From the NCBI RefSeq assembly GCF_017942085.1, contig NZ_JAGKSP010000020.1, positions 16,253 to 80,252 of the forward strand: a stretch of DNA of 64,000 nt, in the 5' to 3' direction. This DNA is from Paenibacillus lignilyticus. Lineage in GTDB: Bacteria; Bacillota; Bacilli; Paenibacillales; Paenibacillaceae. Below, one piece after another: positions 25,667 through 34,281 of this stretch; the stretch's first letter is position 1; the number at the start of each line of letters is the position of its first letter. The translations under genes were made by a program, and so were the position numbers. The notes under the pieces were generated by a model. The model was not told where the DNA came from, ran no database searches, and saw only the letters and a program-made list of their open reading frames with translations.

Positions 25667-26110
25667 ATGGCCAATGAAACCGATCAGGAATTGCATCTCT
25701 TCATTATATTGTCCCGCGCCCATCAGTGGGTCAGCGCTCATGTTCATCAAGATATTCGCAAGCACGGTCTGAACCCGACGGAGTTTGGCGTTCTCGAGCT
25801 CCTTTATCATAAGGGCGAACAGCCGCTGCAGCAGATTGGCGAGAAGATTCTCATGACGAGCGGCAACATCACTTATGTGATCGATAAACTTGTTGCCAAA
25901 GGATTGGCGCATCGTAAAGCATGCCCAACTGATCGTCGCGTTATCTATGCTGAAATTACGGAGCAAGGCATACAATTTCTTGATGATGTGTTTCCGAGTC
26001 ACCGCGAGGTTATCTCCAATGCCGTCAGCGGTTTATCGTCCGAAGAACAGAAACAAGCGATCCAATTATTGAAGAAACTCGGTATCGCGGCGCAAACCAG
26101 CTTCAAGTAG
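25667..26110 (+). CDS. MarR-family regulator (MhqR-like)
   Basis: About 147 residues with the MarR winged helix: LNPTEFGVLELLYHKGEQPLQQIGEKILMTSGNITYVIDKL followed by the wing with CPTDRRVIYAEIT. The DRR wing and the MTSGNIT helix resemble MhqR of Bacillus, which represses quinone and azo-compound resistance genes. One Cys (in KACPTD) is present. GAGGTG lies 6 bases before this ATG; ATG 25664 and GTG 25658 are alternatives. The downstream doxX and pirin genes support an electrophile-stress role. Confidence 0.85.
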   Translation: MANETDQELHLFIILSRAHQWVSAHVHQDIRKHGLNPTEFGVLELLYHKGEQPLQQIGEKILMTSGNITYVIDKLVAKGLAHRKACPTDRRVIYAEITEQGIQFLDDVFPSHREVISNAVSGLSSEEQKQAIQLLKKLGIAAQTSFK

Positions 26111-26143
26111 AGCTTCTTAACTTCAATTTTGCGGACCTGATAT

Positions 26144-26155
26144 CTTAATGTTAAG
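26144..26155. promoter_or_regulatory. Palindrome CTTAA-N2-TTAAG before doxX
   Basis: CTTAATGTTAAG is followed after 4 bases by another CTTAATATT half element, 38 bases before the doxX start. It shares its elements with the block in front of the marR gene and is a candidate MarR operator. Confidence 0.5.
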
Positions 26156-26192
26156 AAACTTAATATTTTTATTTTATGGAGGAAAATCATTC

Positions 26193-26585
26193 ATGAGTAT
26201 TGCACTGGGCTTGTTGCTTATCCGGCTGGTTGTAGGGTTGACGTTTATGGGGCATGGCGTGCAGAAGCTGTTCGGCTGGTTTGGCGGATATGGCCTTAAA
26301 GCGACCGGAGGCTGGATGGATTCGATTGGTTTAAAACCCGGCGTTCTGATTGCGCTGGCCGCCGGTCTTGCTGAACTGGCCGGCGGTTTGCTCTTTGCCC
26401 TTGGCTTATGGCTGCCGGTATCCGCTGTACTTATTGTCCTTACAATGCTCGGCGCTATCATTGCCGTTCATCGCAGAAACGGCTTCTGGATTACGGGCAA
26501 TGGCATGGAATACAACATTGTCCTCATCGCGGTTGCAATCGGCGTTACCCTTATCGGCGCAGGCGAGTACGCAATCGGCGGTTGA
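26193..26585 (+). CDS. DoxX-family membrane protein
   Basis: A 130-residue protein with four membrane segments and the DoxX signatures LLIRLVVGLTFMGHGVQKLFGWFGG and GLAELAGGLLFALGLW. Family members (CatD/YfiD, MhqP in Bacillus) are induced with dioxygenases or oxidoreductases during catechol and quinone stress. TGGAGG lies 9 bases before ATG 26193; an earlier in-frame start is rejected because it lacks a ribosome site. It lies between marR and the pirin gene. Confidence 0.9.
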   Translation: MSIALGLLLIRLVVGLTFMGHGVQKLFGWFGGYGLKATGGWMDSIGLKPGVLIALAAGLAELAGGLLFALGLWLPVSAVLIVLTMLGAIIAVHRRNGFWITGNGMEYNIVLIAVAIGVTLIGAGEYAIGG

Positions 26586-26610
26586 TCCATTTTGATCTCT
26601 TTCACAATAC

Positions 26611-26629
26611 ATTCATTCATTCATTCATT
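26611..26629. repeat. ATTC tetranucleotide repeat before the pirin gene
   Basis: Nearly five ATTC units abut the TTGGAGG ribosome binding site of the pirin gene. Copy number changes would alter the leader but not the spacing from ribosome site to start. Confidence 0.85.
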
Positions 26630-26642
26630 GGAGGTTATTAGT

Positions 26643-27422
26643 ATGATACAAACACTCGTATATGGACCGTCACTTCAAGCTACAGGCGCATTTGACGGCG
26701 GCAAAATTACGGAACAGAAGCCAATCGGCTTCTCCGGCGAAGGATCAGTCGTGAAACGTGTAAGCCCGTTGTTCTACTGGGCATGGGCTCATTCGAAACA
26801 AGGAGGCTATATCCCGCTCCATCCTCACCAAGCGTTCGAGATCTTGACCTATGTTGTAGCCGGCCAAGCGGAACACGGCGATACGCTCGGCACCAAGAGC
26901 ACGATCGGTCCCGGCGGCATGCAGCTGATGCAAACCGGCTCAGGCGTCAGCCATGAAGAACGTTTTGTCGGTCCGGACATGGAGGGCTTCCAAATCTGGT
27001 TCGAGCCATCCATCCAAGAAGCCATTAAACGACCGCCTACGTACAACCAATACGAGCATGAGGCTTTCCCTATTTCCCAAGGCGATGGATATACCAAGAA
27101 AACGGTCATCGGTGAAGGATCGCCAATCTCCATCGCAGCAGATGCGCACATGTGGGATGTCGAGCTTGCACCTGGCGCACGGTATACCCATCCGATCGCA
27201 GGCGGACGAACATTGACCGCTCTGGCCATTCGCGGTGACGGCTCATGGACGTATATTTCCAAAGAAGCGAAGGATACGGCATTTAAACATAAGGATTTTA
27301 TCTTAGCCAGAGCTGACGAAGCACAAGATGCGGTCATTACGGCGACCGGCGACACGCCGCTGCGGCTCATTCTGATTGATGTCCCTAGCCATGTAGACTA
27401 CCCGCTCTATCCCAAACGTTAA
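26643..27422 (+). CDS. Pirin-family protein
   Basis: A 259-residue bicupin. The first cupin has the pirin metal motif HPHQAFEILTYVVAGQAEHGDT with the His/His/His/Glu set, and GMQLMQTGSGVSHEE follows, both hallmark segments. Some pirins are quercetin 2,3-dioxygenases, others bind partners; cytoplasmic location is expected. GGAGG lies 9 bases before ATG 26643. With marR and doxX it forms a likely redox/electrophile response unit. Confidence 0.9.
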   Translation: MIQTLVYGPSLQATGAFDGGKITEQKPIGFSGEGSVVKRVSPLFYWAWAHSKQGGYIPLHPHQAFEILTYVVAGQAEHGDTLGTKSTIGPGGMQLMQTGSGVSHEERFVGPDMEGFQIWFEPSIQEAIKRPPTYNQYEHEAFPISQGDGYTKKTVIGEGSPISIAADAHMWDVELAPGARYTHPIAGGRTLTALAIRGDGSWTYISKEAKDTAFKHKDFILARADEAQDAVITATGDTPLRLILIDVPSHVDYPLYPKR

Positions 27423-27437
27423 GAATCTTAAATCGAA

Positions 27438-27474
27438 AGGGGATCAAAGCGCATTCGGCGCCCTGATCCCCTTC
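27438..27474. terminator. Bidirectional terminator between pirin and GH4 genes
   Basis: AAGGGGATCA (27438-27447) pairs with TGATCCCCTT (27465-27474). It lies between two converging genes with 16 bases on one side and 7 on the other. Confidence 0.7.
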
Positions 27475-27480
27475 ATCTAA

Positions 27481-28989
27481 TTAATGTGCTGCCGCCGGAC
27501 GTTCCTTCGCTTTGTCCGCTTCACCCGCATTACGAGTTGCCGCTTCGCGATCCTCCAGCATTTCTTCAATGGATTTGGTTTTGAGACGGGCCGCGCCTTT
27601 ATAATCTTGGCGAGTCGGAATGAGATTGCCTGCAGCGAGGCGCTCCTTCGCTTGCTCGATAGAAGCGCTATATTGCGGCAGCCATTTCTCCTGCGCGACA
27701 AGCATTTCATCGACCATTTGCCAGATTTCCTTCGGATTACATACAGCACCTACAAGCGGATCCATCATCATCGCTTGGCGAAGCAGCTTATCATCCCCAT
27801 GGACAGCCGCTTCCACTGCGAGTCGTTGAACGGAAATGCTCACGTTGCACACGGCCGCGCAGCCAAGAGGCAGGTCTCCGACGACCGGCATATTGATGCC
27901 ATTCGCATCGACATAACCCGGCGCTTCAATAATGGCATCATTCGGCAGGTTCGCGATTACGCCATTGTTCACGACATTGAAGTGTCCGCGGTATAACCGG
28001 CCCGTCTCCAAGCCTTCAATAATGTAGGAACCGTGCTCCTCCGAGCGTTTCTCCGGGCTGTATACGTAAGGATCGCCTTTCATCCAGTTCGGGAAGTCCG
28101 TCTCGAACCAGTTCCGTCCTTCCGTACATACTCGCAAGTAGCCGCCTGTTTCCCCATTGATCCACACGCCCATATCGATCCAATCCTGAATCTCATCCGC
28201 GCGCTTGCGATACCAAGGTACGTACTCGCTGAGATGTCCATTCGATTCCGTCGAGTAGTAGCCGAATCTGCGCAGCATATCGATGCGCACTTTCTCCGTC
28301 TTCTGATACTCCGGATGGTTCTCGAATGCCTCAAGCACATCGCCTGTCTTATCTACACCGTTATGCTTAACGGATATATACCAAGTCTGATGATTAATGC
28401 CTGCGCAAATAATATCGACTTCTTGCTTCTTCAGCCCAAACGCAGTCGCAATTTGATGATGGCCGCCTTGAACGCCGTGGCAAAGTCCGATTGTGTTCAC
28501 GCCGCCGTATTTGTTGCATGCCCATGTCAGCATCGCCATCGGATTCGCATAGTTAAGCAGCAGCACATCCGGTCTGGCTACCTCGCGAATGTCTTTGCAG
28601 ATGTCCAGCATCGCGGCAATCCCGCGCTGGCCATACATAATTCCGCCTGCGCAGAGCGTATCGCCAACGCATTGGTCTACGCCATATTTTAACGGAATGT
28701 CGACATCATGCTGGAAGGCTTCCAAGCCGCCGATCCGGACGACGGTAAGTACGTATTTGGCGTCCTTTAACGCTTCGCGCCGGTCGGTCGTCGAATGGAT
28801 TTGGATATGAAGCCCGTTCTCGATAATGTCTCGTTGGCATAGTTGAGTCACCATGTCCAAATTGTGCGCATTAATGTCCGTAAACGCAAGCTCGATGTCT
28901 CGAAATTCAGGTACTGCAAGCAAGTCACGCAGCAATCCCCTCGTAAATCCGATACTGCCCGCTCCGATAAAAGCAACTTTGAAAGACAT
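27481..28989 (-). CDS. GH4-family glycosidase (alpha-galactosidase or alpha-galacturonidase type)
   Basis: A 502-residue GH4 enzyme. It has the N-terminal NAD-binding motif GAGSIGFTRG (residues 9-18), NYANPMAMLT (146-155) and the metal-binding Cys170-His171 in GLCHGVQGGHH. GH4 enzymes use NAD and Mn(II) and cleave by oxidation-elimination. The CHG motif fits the MelA/LplD branch (alpha-galactosides or alpha-galacturonides), not the phospho-glucosidases. AGGAGG lies 8 bases before ATG 28989; an upstream ATG is rejected. The last 25 residues form a charged tail beyond the family core. It follows an AraC gene on the same strand. Confidence 0.88.
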   Translation of the reverse strand: MSFKVAFIGAGSIGFTRGLLRDLLAVPEFRDIELAFTDINAHNLDMVTQLCQRDIIENGLHIQIHSTTDRREALKDAKYVLTVVRIGGLEAFQHDVDIPLKYGVDQCVGDTLCAGGIMYGQRGIAAMLDICKDIREVARPDVLLLNYANPMAMLTWACNKYGGVNTIGLCHGVQGGHHQIATAFGLKKQEVDIICAGINHQTWYISVKHNGVDKTGDVLEAFENHPEYQKTEKVRIDMLRRFGYYSTESNGHLSEYVPWYRKRADEIQDWIDMGVWINGETGGYLRVCTEGRNWFETDFPNWMKGDPYVYSPEKRSEEHGSYIIEGLETGRLYRGHFNVVNNGVIANLPNDAIIEAPGYVDANGINMPVVGDLPLGCAAVCNVSISVQRLAVEAAVHGDDKLLRQAMMMDPLVGAVCNPKEIWQMVDEMLVAQEKWLPQYSASIEQAKERLAAGNLIPTRQDYKGAARLKTKSIEEMLEDREAATRNAGEADKAKERPAAAH

Positions 28990-29102
28990 GCTTAACCCTC
29001 CTGAGGTTGATGGAATAGGATACACATTCCTTACCCTCATTCTAGCAGGAGCCCGAAGAATGCGTTTCCACAAATCCAACCGGATTGCGCCAAGCATGTC
29101 AA

Positions 29103-30002
29103 CTATTGCAACTGCTTATCGAAGCCTTGCATCGTTTCGATGGATTTGCGATAAGCGGCGGGAGACATTCCGGTCACTTTCTTAAACAGCATGCTGAAAT
29201 ATTGCCGGCTGTTCAAGCCGATATAATCGGCGATATCGATGATCGGTACATCGGAGCGTGCGAGCAGCATCTTGGCTTTCTCCACGCGCAGCTCGGCCAG
29301 ATACTCCGTGATCGTCACATGCATATTCGCTTTGAAAATCCGCTGCAAATACACCGGATGCAAGCTTACCGCAGCAGCAACATCCTTCGCCTGAATATCG
29401 CAATCATAATGCTGATGGATGTATTCGGTCGCCTTCCGCACATAGCGGTGATGCTGACCTTGGGCCATATCCTTCGCTTCTTCCGCCGCGAGCCGCGCGA
29501 CACGGACGAGCAGCTGCGCAAGCAGCAAATGCGTCATGCTGCGGCGCTGCGCACCGCCGGTATCCATTTCCATGACGATACTCTTGAGCGTATGATGAAC
29601 CTCATTGGGATCGCGAAGCACGATAGTGCTAACCTTTCGGTCCAGCAATTGGACAAGGGCTTCATGTCCTTGAGCCAGCTGCTTCATAGAGGGGTAAATT
29701 CCGTCGCAATCCGTAAATATAAACTCCACATTGAGCATCCGGCACGGACTTTCTTTCGGTACGATAAGCTTATGCGATACGCGTGCATCCAATAAAATCA
29801 GATCCCCTTTGCGCATCTGAAACACGTCATTCATCGTCTCCACCGTACAGGTACCGGAGATGACATACATAAACTCAATAGCGTCGTGGGCATGAAAGTC
29901 CATATGGTAATCGAGCCACTGCTTATAATAGTAAGCGACGATATTCGGGCGGAAATCTCCGCCTTCTCTCAAGTAGGGATCGTATAAGCTGTAAGATCGC
30001 AT
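29103..30002 (-). CDS. AraC-family regulator, probable activator of the GH4 gene
   Basis: A 299-residue protein with an N-terminal cupin sensor (FHAHDAIEFMYVISGTCTVE, RKGDLILLDARVSH) and a C-terminal double helix-turn-helix (IQAKDVAAAVSLHPVYLQRIFK and IIDIADYIGLNSRQYFSMLFKKVTGMSP). It most likely senses a sugar and activates the GH4 gene 113 bases downstream. ATG 30002 follows GGAGG by 11 bases; an ATG and a GTG slightly upstream are alternatives. Confidence 0.85.
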   Translation of the reverse strand: MRSYSLYDPYLREGGDFRPNIVAYYYKQWLDYHMDFHAHDAIEFMYVISGTCTVETMNDVFQMRKGDLILLDARVSHKLIVPKESPCRMLNVEFIFTDCDGIYPSMKQLAQGHEALVQLLDRKVSTIVLRDPNEVHHTLKSIVMEMDTGGAQRRSMTHLLLAQLLVRVARLAAEEAKDMAQGQHHRYVRKATEYIHQHYDCDIQAKDVAAAVSLHPVYLQRIFKANMHVTITEYLAELRVEKAKMLLARSDVPIIDIADYIGLNSRQYFSMLFKKVTGMSPAAYRKSIETMQGFDKQLQ

Positions 30003-30068
30003 GCAAGCATCCGCCTCCATTTTCACCGTATAGCGCTAGACTTACAGGCTACGGACAGATTGATTCAG

Positions 30069-31250
30069 CTATCCTTCAAGCGAGCCGCTCTTAAATGACT
30101 TCTGCAGCAGGACGATCAAGAAGCTGAGTATGACGCCGACGATAACTCCGATCGCAAGGTCATGGGTCAGGACAACCGAAGCCACGGTAACCACCATGAC
30201 GATCGTTTCGCTGGCAGGAACCGAGCGCATTTTGAATACCGATTTCCAGTCGAAAATCGCAATACACACCATCAGCATAATGCCAATTAGAGCGGCCATC
30301 GGAATAAGAGCGAGCAGATCGCCAAGTACGACAACGAGCAGCAAGAGGAATACTGCCGCTACGAGCATCGAAAGTCGATTTCGACCGCCCATTTTCACAT
30401 TAAGCACAGACTCCGCCACAAGCGCGCAGCCTGCCATTCCGCCGAAGAATCCCGCGATGAAATTCGCGATTCCCTGCCCGCGCATTTCTCGGTCCTTGTC
30501 CGTCTTCTCGCCCGTCATCTCGTCCAACAGGTTTTGCGTCAGCATCGTTTCGGTGAAACCGACGACGGCCAGAGACAGCGAGTACGGCAAGATAATGAAG
30601 AACGTTTCCCACGTAAACGGAATATCCGGCAGCAGGAAGGATGGGAGGGAAGCATCGATCGCGGCAATATCCCCGATCCGGGTGACGTCGCTGATGCCAA
30701 GCGCCCATACCAGAACCGTCAGCAAAGCCACTGCCACGAGCGGCGAAGGTACGGCTTTGAAGTATCGCGGAAGCATATAAATGATGAGCAGCGCTGCCGC
30801 GATCAACACGTACATCATGAACGACGCGTCCGCCAAATAGCGCAGCTGCGACAGGAAAATCAGTATCGCGAGCGCGTTAACGAAACCCGTCAACACGGGC
30901 TGCGGCACGAAGCGCATCACTTTGCCCAGTTTGAAAACGCCCATTAAATATTGGATAACCCCGGTTAACACGGTCGCTGCGAACAAATATGCAATCCCGT
31001 GCTCCTTCACCAGCGTCAGCATCAGGACGGACATGGAGCCGGCAGCCGCCGAAATCATGCCGGGCCGGCCGCCCAATAACGTTATGACAAGCAAAATACA
31101 TATGGTCGCGTAAATCCCAACTTGAGGCGGCACTCCGGCCATAAACGAAAATGCCAAAGAGTCCGGTATTAAAGCAAGTGTCGCCGTCATGCCGGCAAGC
31201 ACATTCAGTCTGACATCCGATGTCCATTGGTCACGCCAAGATCCTTTCAC
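30069..31250 (-). CDS. SulP-family anion transporter without STAS domain
   Basis: A 393-residue membrane protein with about 10-12 helices. Recognisable SulP parts are PDSLAFSFMAGVPPQVGIYAT, AAAGSMSVL, and QGIANFIAGFFGGMAGCALVAES. It would move sulfate, bicarbonate or another anion. The frame stops directly after the last membrane helix (LLQKSFKSGSLEG), so the regulatory STAS domain of full-length SulP proteins is missing. The start is GTG 31250 with AGAGGTG 8 bases upstream and a promoter at 31307-31336. Confidence 0.9.
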   Translation of the reverse strand: MKGSWRDQWTSDVRLNVLAGMTATLALIPDSLAFSFMAGVPPQVGIYATICILLVITLLGGRPGMISAAAGSMSVLMLTLVKEHGIAYLFAATVLTGVIQYLMGVFKLGKVMRFVPQPVLTGFVNALAILIFLSQLRYLADASFMMYVLIAAALLIIYMLPRYFKAVPSPLVAVALLTVLVWALGISDVTRIGDIAAIDASLPSFLLPDIPFTWETFFIILPYSLSLAVVGFTETMLTQNLLDEMTGEKTDKDREMRGQGIANFIAGFFGGMAGCALVAESVLNVKMGGRNRLSMLVAAVFLLLLVVVLGDLLALIPMAALIGIMLMVCIAIFDWKSVFKMRSVPASETIVMVVTVASVVLTHDLAIGVIVGVILSFLIVLLQKSFKSGSLEG

Positions 31251-31306
31251 GAACCGTTCACCTCTAACTATGAAATAGATGCCGAAATTCCGGTATTCTA
31301 TCGGTT

Positions 31307-31336
31307 AGCATAACCCCCTATTCCTCAGACGGTCAA
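31307..31336 (-). promoter_or_regulatory. Sigma-A promoter of the SulP gene
   Basis: Minus strand: TTGACC (31331-31336), 18-base spacer, TATGCT (31307-31312), 56 bases before the GTG start. Confidence 0.6.
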
Positions 31337-31363
31337 CGTTCTTTTTTGGCAAGCTGCCAAATT

Positions 31364-31413
31364 AAAAAAGTCCGTAAGCCGACACCTTTCGAAGAAAGGC
31401 ACAGCTTACGGAC
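31364..31413 (-). terminator. Terminator of the enolase/PhyH-HEAT operon
   Basis: GTCCGTAAGC (31370-31379) pairs with GCTTACGGAC (31404-31413), with an inner CCTTTC/GAAAGG hairpin, followed on the minus strand by TTTTTTAATTTGG. Confidence 0.9.
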
Positions 31414-31423
31414 GAAGTCGGAA

Positions 31424-32521
31424 CTAACGAATCCGATATTCGTCAAAATAACGCGGGAGAATCGTCGTCGAAGCGCCGGGCTGCTGCGGAAGCGTATAGA
31501 AACCATCCACTACAGTAGCAGGCTCTTCGAATATATGACGAATCCACGGGATGTACTCCAGCATAATCGCATTTGAAGTGGATGCGACCAAATGCTGATG
31601 GATTTGGCCCATATCGCCGACATGCGGGCATATAGGCAAATCGTACGCTGCCGCAAGGCCGGCAACCTGCAGCCATTCCGTAACGCCGGCTACACGTGTC
31701 ACGTCTACCTGCACGTATTCAACCGCGCCTTGGTGAATGTAGTCACGGAATGCATATTTATTGTAGACATGTTCGCCGAGCGCAATCGGCACATTCAATT
31801 CATCCGCCAATTTGCGGTGGCCGGCCACATCATCCGGATTGAGCGGCTCTTCCAGCCACATGAGGTCAAACTGTTCCAGCTTCTTGCCCCAGGTCATAGC
31901 CGTCGTTATATTCCACTGCTGATTCACATCGATCATCAAGCCGATATCGTCGCCAATGGCTTTGCGTACCGCTTGCACACGATCAAAGTCCTCGCGCGGA
32001 TCCGGTTTGCCGACCTTCATTTTCACAGCCGTGAATCCCTGATCCACAATGCCGGCAATATCCGAAAGCAGACGTTCCTTGCTCCAGTTCAGCCAGCCGC
32101 CGTTCGTATTGTAGGCTTTGATTTTCTCCGGCTTATGCCCGCCGAGATACTTCCAGAGCGGCAAATTCGCCGCCTTGGATACGATATCCCAGAGCGCGAT
32201 ATCAACGGCTGCGAGCGCCATATGGGTAATGCCGGCCCGACCGATCCAGTGCATCGGTCCAAACCGCAGCTCGTCCCAGATTTGTTTGATCATCGTCGGA
32301 TCCTTGCCAATCAGCACAGGTGCATAATAACGATCGATCGCAGCCGCAATCATCTCGTCGCCCTTCGCGGTCGTACCGGTGTAACCATACCCCGTAATGC
32401 CTTCATCCGTTTGAATCTTGATTCCCGTTACGCCCCAATGAGTCGCTACGTTGATCGCATCGGTAATCGGCGGCGTGATCGGTACATGAAGGATAAAGCT
32501 TTGCGCGCTAACAATTTTCAT
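31424..32521 (-). CDS. Mandelate racemase/muconate lactonizing-type enolase-superfamily enzyme
   Basis: A 365-residue enolase-superfamily protein. The barrel carries the KxK base motif in AVKMKVG, metal ligands Asp in LMIDVNQQW, Glu in WLEEPL and Glu in ALGEHV, and a late His in PICPHVGDMGQIH. This pattern fits acid-sugar dehydratases or racemases acting on an alpha-proton of a carboxylate. The exact substrate is unknown. It lies 44 bases behind the PhyH-HEAT fusion gene and shares its operon, terminator and presumably the divergent AraC regulator. Confidence 0.9.
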   Translation of the reverse strand: MKIVSAQSFILHVPITPPITDAINVATHWGVTGIKIQTDEGITGYGYTGTTAKGDEMIAAAIDRYYAPVLIGKDPTMIKQIWDELRFGPMHWIGRAGITHMALAAVDIALWDIVSKAANLPLWKYLGGHKPEKIKAYNTNGGWLNWSKERLLSDIAGIVDQGFTAVKMKVGKPDPREDFDRVQAVRKAIGDDIGLMIDVNQQWNITTAMTWGKKLEQFDLMWLEEPLNPDDVAGHRKLADELNVPIALGEHVYNKYAFRDYIHQGAVEYVQVDVTRVAGVTEWLQVAGLAAAYDLPICPHVGDMGQIHQHLVASTSNAIMLEYIPWIRHIFEEPATVVDGFYTLPQQPGASTTILPRYFDEYRIR

Positions 32522-32565
32522 CGGGTTTCCCTCCGGTTGTATGGGGTTATTGGTTTATCGTTCGC

Positions 32566-34125
32566 TTAAAACGTGCTCGCTTTGTGCGTATCCGGACACC
32601 AGCGTGCCGTGCGATATTGGGAAATCAGTACGTCAACTGCCTTGTCCGTTCGAATGGCGGTCAACGCTTCGAAAGCATAGGCACGTGTATAGCGGTCCGA
32701 GCTGAGCAAACCGGACTGCAAACCGGATACTACGAGTTCCGGATCACCGAACTTCCCGATGCGAAGCAAGGACAGTGCTGCCGTATAGCCGATTTTATTC
32801 TTGATATAATCCTGGTTGCGTACATAAAGGTCGGCGTTGCCTGCATTTTCATTCTCCGAATGCTCCTGCTCGACCGCATCCTCCATACTACGAACGAGCG
32901 CAGGTATTGTAAGTTCAATCGCACCGCCAATCATACCTAGCGATTCGACAGCGTTGCGGCGCACCCATTCACTGGAATCGGCGAGTGCGGCTATTAAAGT
33001 CGGCACCGCGGAAGCAGCCCCGTCTCCAATCATACCGAGTACGAAAGCGGCAAGCGCTCTGCTATTCTCCTCTGCATGCTGAAGAACATCGATGAGACCC
33101 GGCACCGCCGCAGCGCCTGCTGCTTGAAGTCCATAGGCTGCACGCTGTGCAGTTAATTTGGATCCTTCCTTAAGCGTGCTGAGCAGCGCTTGCATCCCGG
33201 CCGATCCGATATGACCCAGCGCATATACGGCGTTCAAAGCCACATCTTCGACTGGATCGGAAATCAGCGCTGCAAGCTTCGGTGCTGCAGCTGCCGCCGC
33301 TTCGCCCATTAGGCCTAGCTCGTCGGCAACGCGTCTGCGACTAATGGCGTCTTCGCATGCCAGCTCTCCAATCAGAGCCTGTACCTCATCGTCGCTGCCG
33401 GTAATGACAGGCTTAAAGGTCTTCTCCCCTCTGAGCCAGTTCCATGCGTCATGCCATAAATTCAGATGCGCTGACGGTGCTTCAACCGGAAACGCCGGCG
33501 TCCCATTCGTATGATTCCAGCTTGGCGACTCCGGTGCCTGCAAGCGTACAAATTGGAATTTCAACATGTAACGGTCGAGATTCGAGGTATTGAGCGATGC
33601 TTTATGCCAGATATCAAAATGGACCAATGCGATCGTCCCCGCTTTGCCGGTAGGCAATATGACGGCTTCATTCGGGAATTTCTCATTGTATTGGGAGCCG
33701 GGCATAATAGCGGTCGGTCCCATTTCTTCGGTAATGTCCTGCGTGTAGTAGAACATCATGACCCACCAAGGACGATGGCTGCGCATCGAGGACCAGTAGC
33801 CGTCCTTGTGCCACTGCCCTCCGCCTGGCGCCTGATTTCCCGGCTGATTGTAATGCATATGGCGGTGAGGATGCATATAATAGTCAGGTCCAAGTACGCT
33901 TGTCAGCGCACCTTTTACAGTCGGAGTATCAAAGAAACGCTGGATATCAGGCACGCGCGGCAAAATATTATTGCCCGGATTGCCTTCATTTTGCAGCACG
34001 TAGTCGATTTGTTTCATCACATTCTGATGCAGCGCCGACGGTAATTCATTGTGTAAAACCACGAATCCATTGGTTATAAATGAGATTATCTGCTCGTCGC
34101 TTAGCAAATTCATTTCATTATGCAC
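32566..34125 (-). CDS. PhyH-family dioxygenase fused to HEAT repeats
   Basis: A 519-residue two-part protein. Residues about 5-215 are a phytanoyl-CoA-dioxygenase (PhyH) domain with Fe ligands His106-x-Asp108 (GQWHKDGYW) and His174 (FDIWHKAS), and Arg184 as probable 2-oxoglutarate binder. Residues about 240-510 are a chain of HEAT-like helical repeats with recurring patterns such as AVYALGHIGSAG, AAYGLQAAGAAAVPGL, AAFVLGMIGDGA and AVESLGMIGGA. The repeats may bind a protein partner or a large substrate. Start is GTG 34125 with AAGGAG 9-10 bases upstream. The fusion is unusual; the oxygenase may act on the substrate of the neighbouring enolase-type enzyme. Confidence 0.88.
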   Translation of the reverse strand: MHNEMNLLSDEQIISFITNGFVVLHNELPSALHQNVMKQIDYVLQNEGNPGNNILPRVPDIQRFFDTPTVKGALTSVLGPDYYMHPHRHMHYNQPGNQAPGGGQWHKDGYWSSMRSHRPWWVMMFYYTQDITEEMGPTAIMPGSQYNEKFPNEAVILPTGKAGTIALVHFDIWHKASLNTSNLDRYMLKFQFVRLQAPESPSWNHTNGTPAFPVEAPSAHLNLWHDAWNWLRGEKTFKPVITGSDDEVQALIGELACEDAISRRRVADELGLMGEAAAAAAPKLAALISDPVEDVALNAVYALGHIGSAGMQALLSTLKEGSKLTAQRAAYGLQAAGAAAVPGLIDVLQHAEENSRALAAFVLGMIGDGAASAVPTLIAALADSSEWVRRNAVESLGMIGGAIELTIPALVRSMEDAVEQEHSENENAGNADLYVRNQDYIKNKIGYTAALSLLRIGKFGDPELVVSGLQSGLLSSDRYTRAYAFEALTAIRTDKAVDVLISQYRTARWCPDTHKASTF

Positions 34126-34281
34126 GGTGATGCAGCTCCTTCATTCGTAAGTTATTGTGTTATATTTAATGTAAACGAGAAGAAGCGTTTTGTATTTAGC
34201 ATACAGTCATCCAGTTGCACAATAGTCAGGTTGATTTGAACCCAATCACCCCACTTACAATGAAGGAGGTCCCTACCAGCC

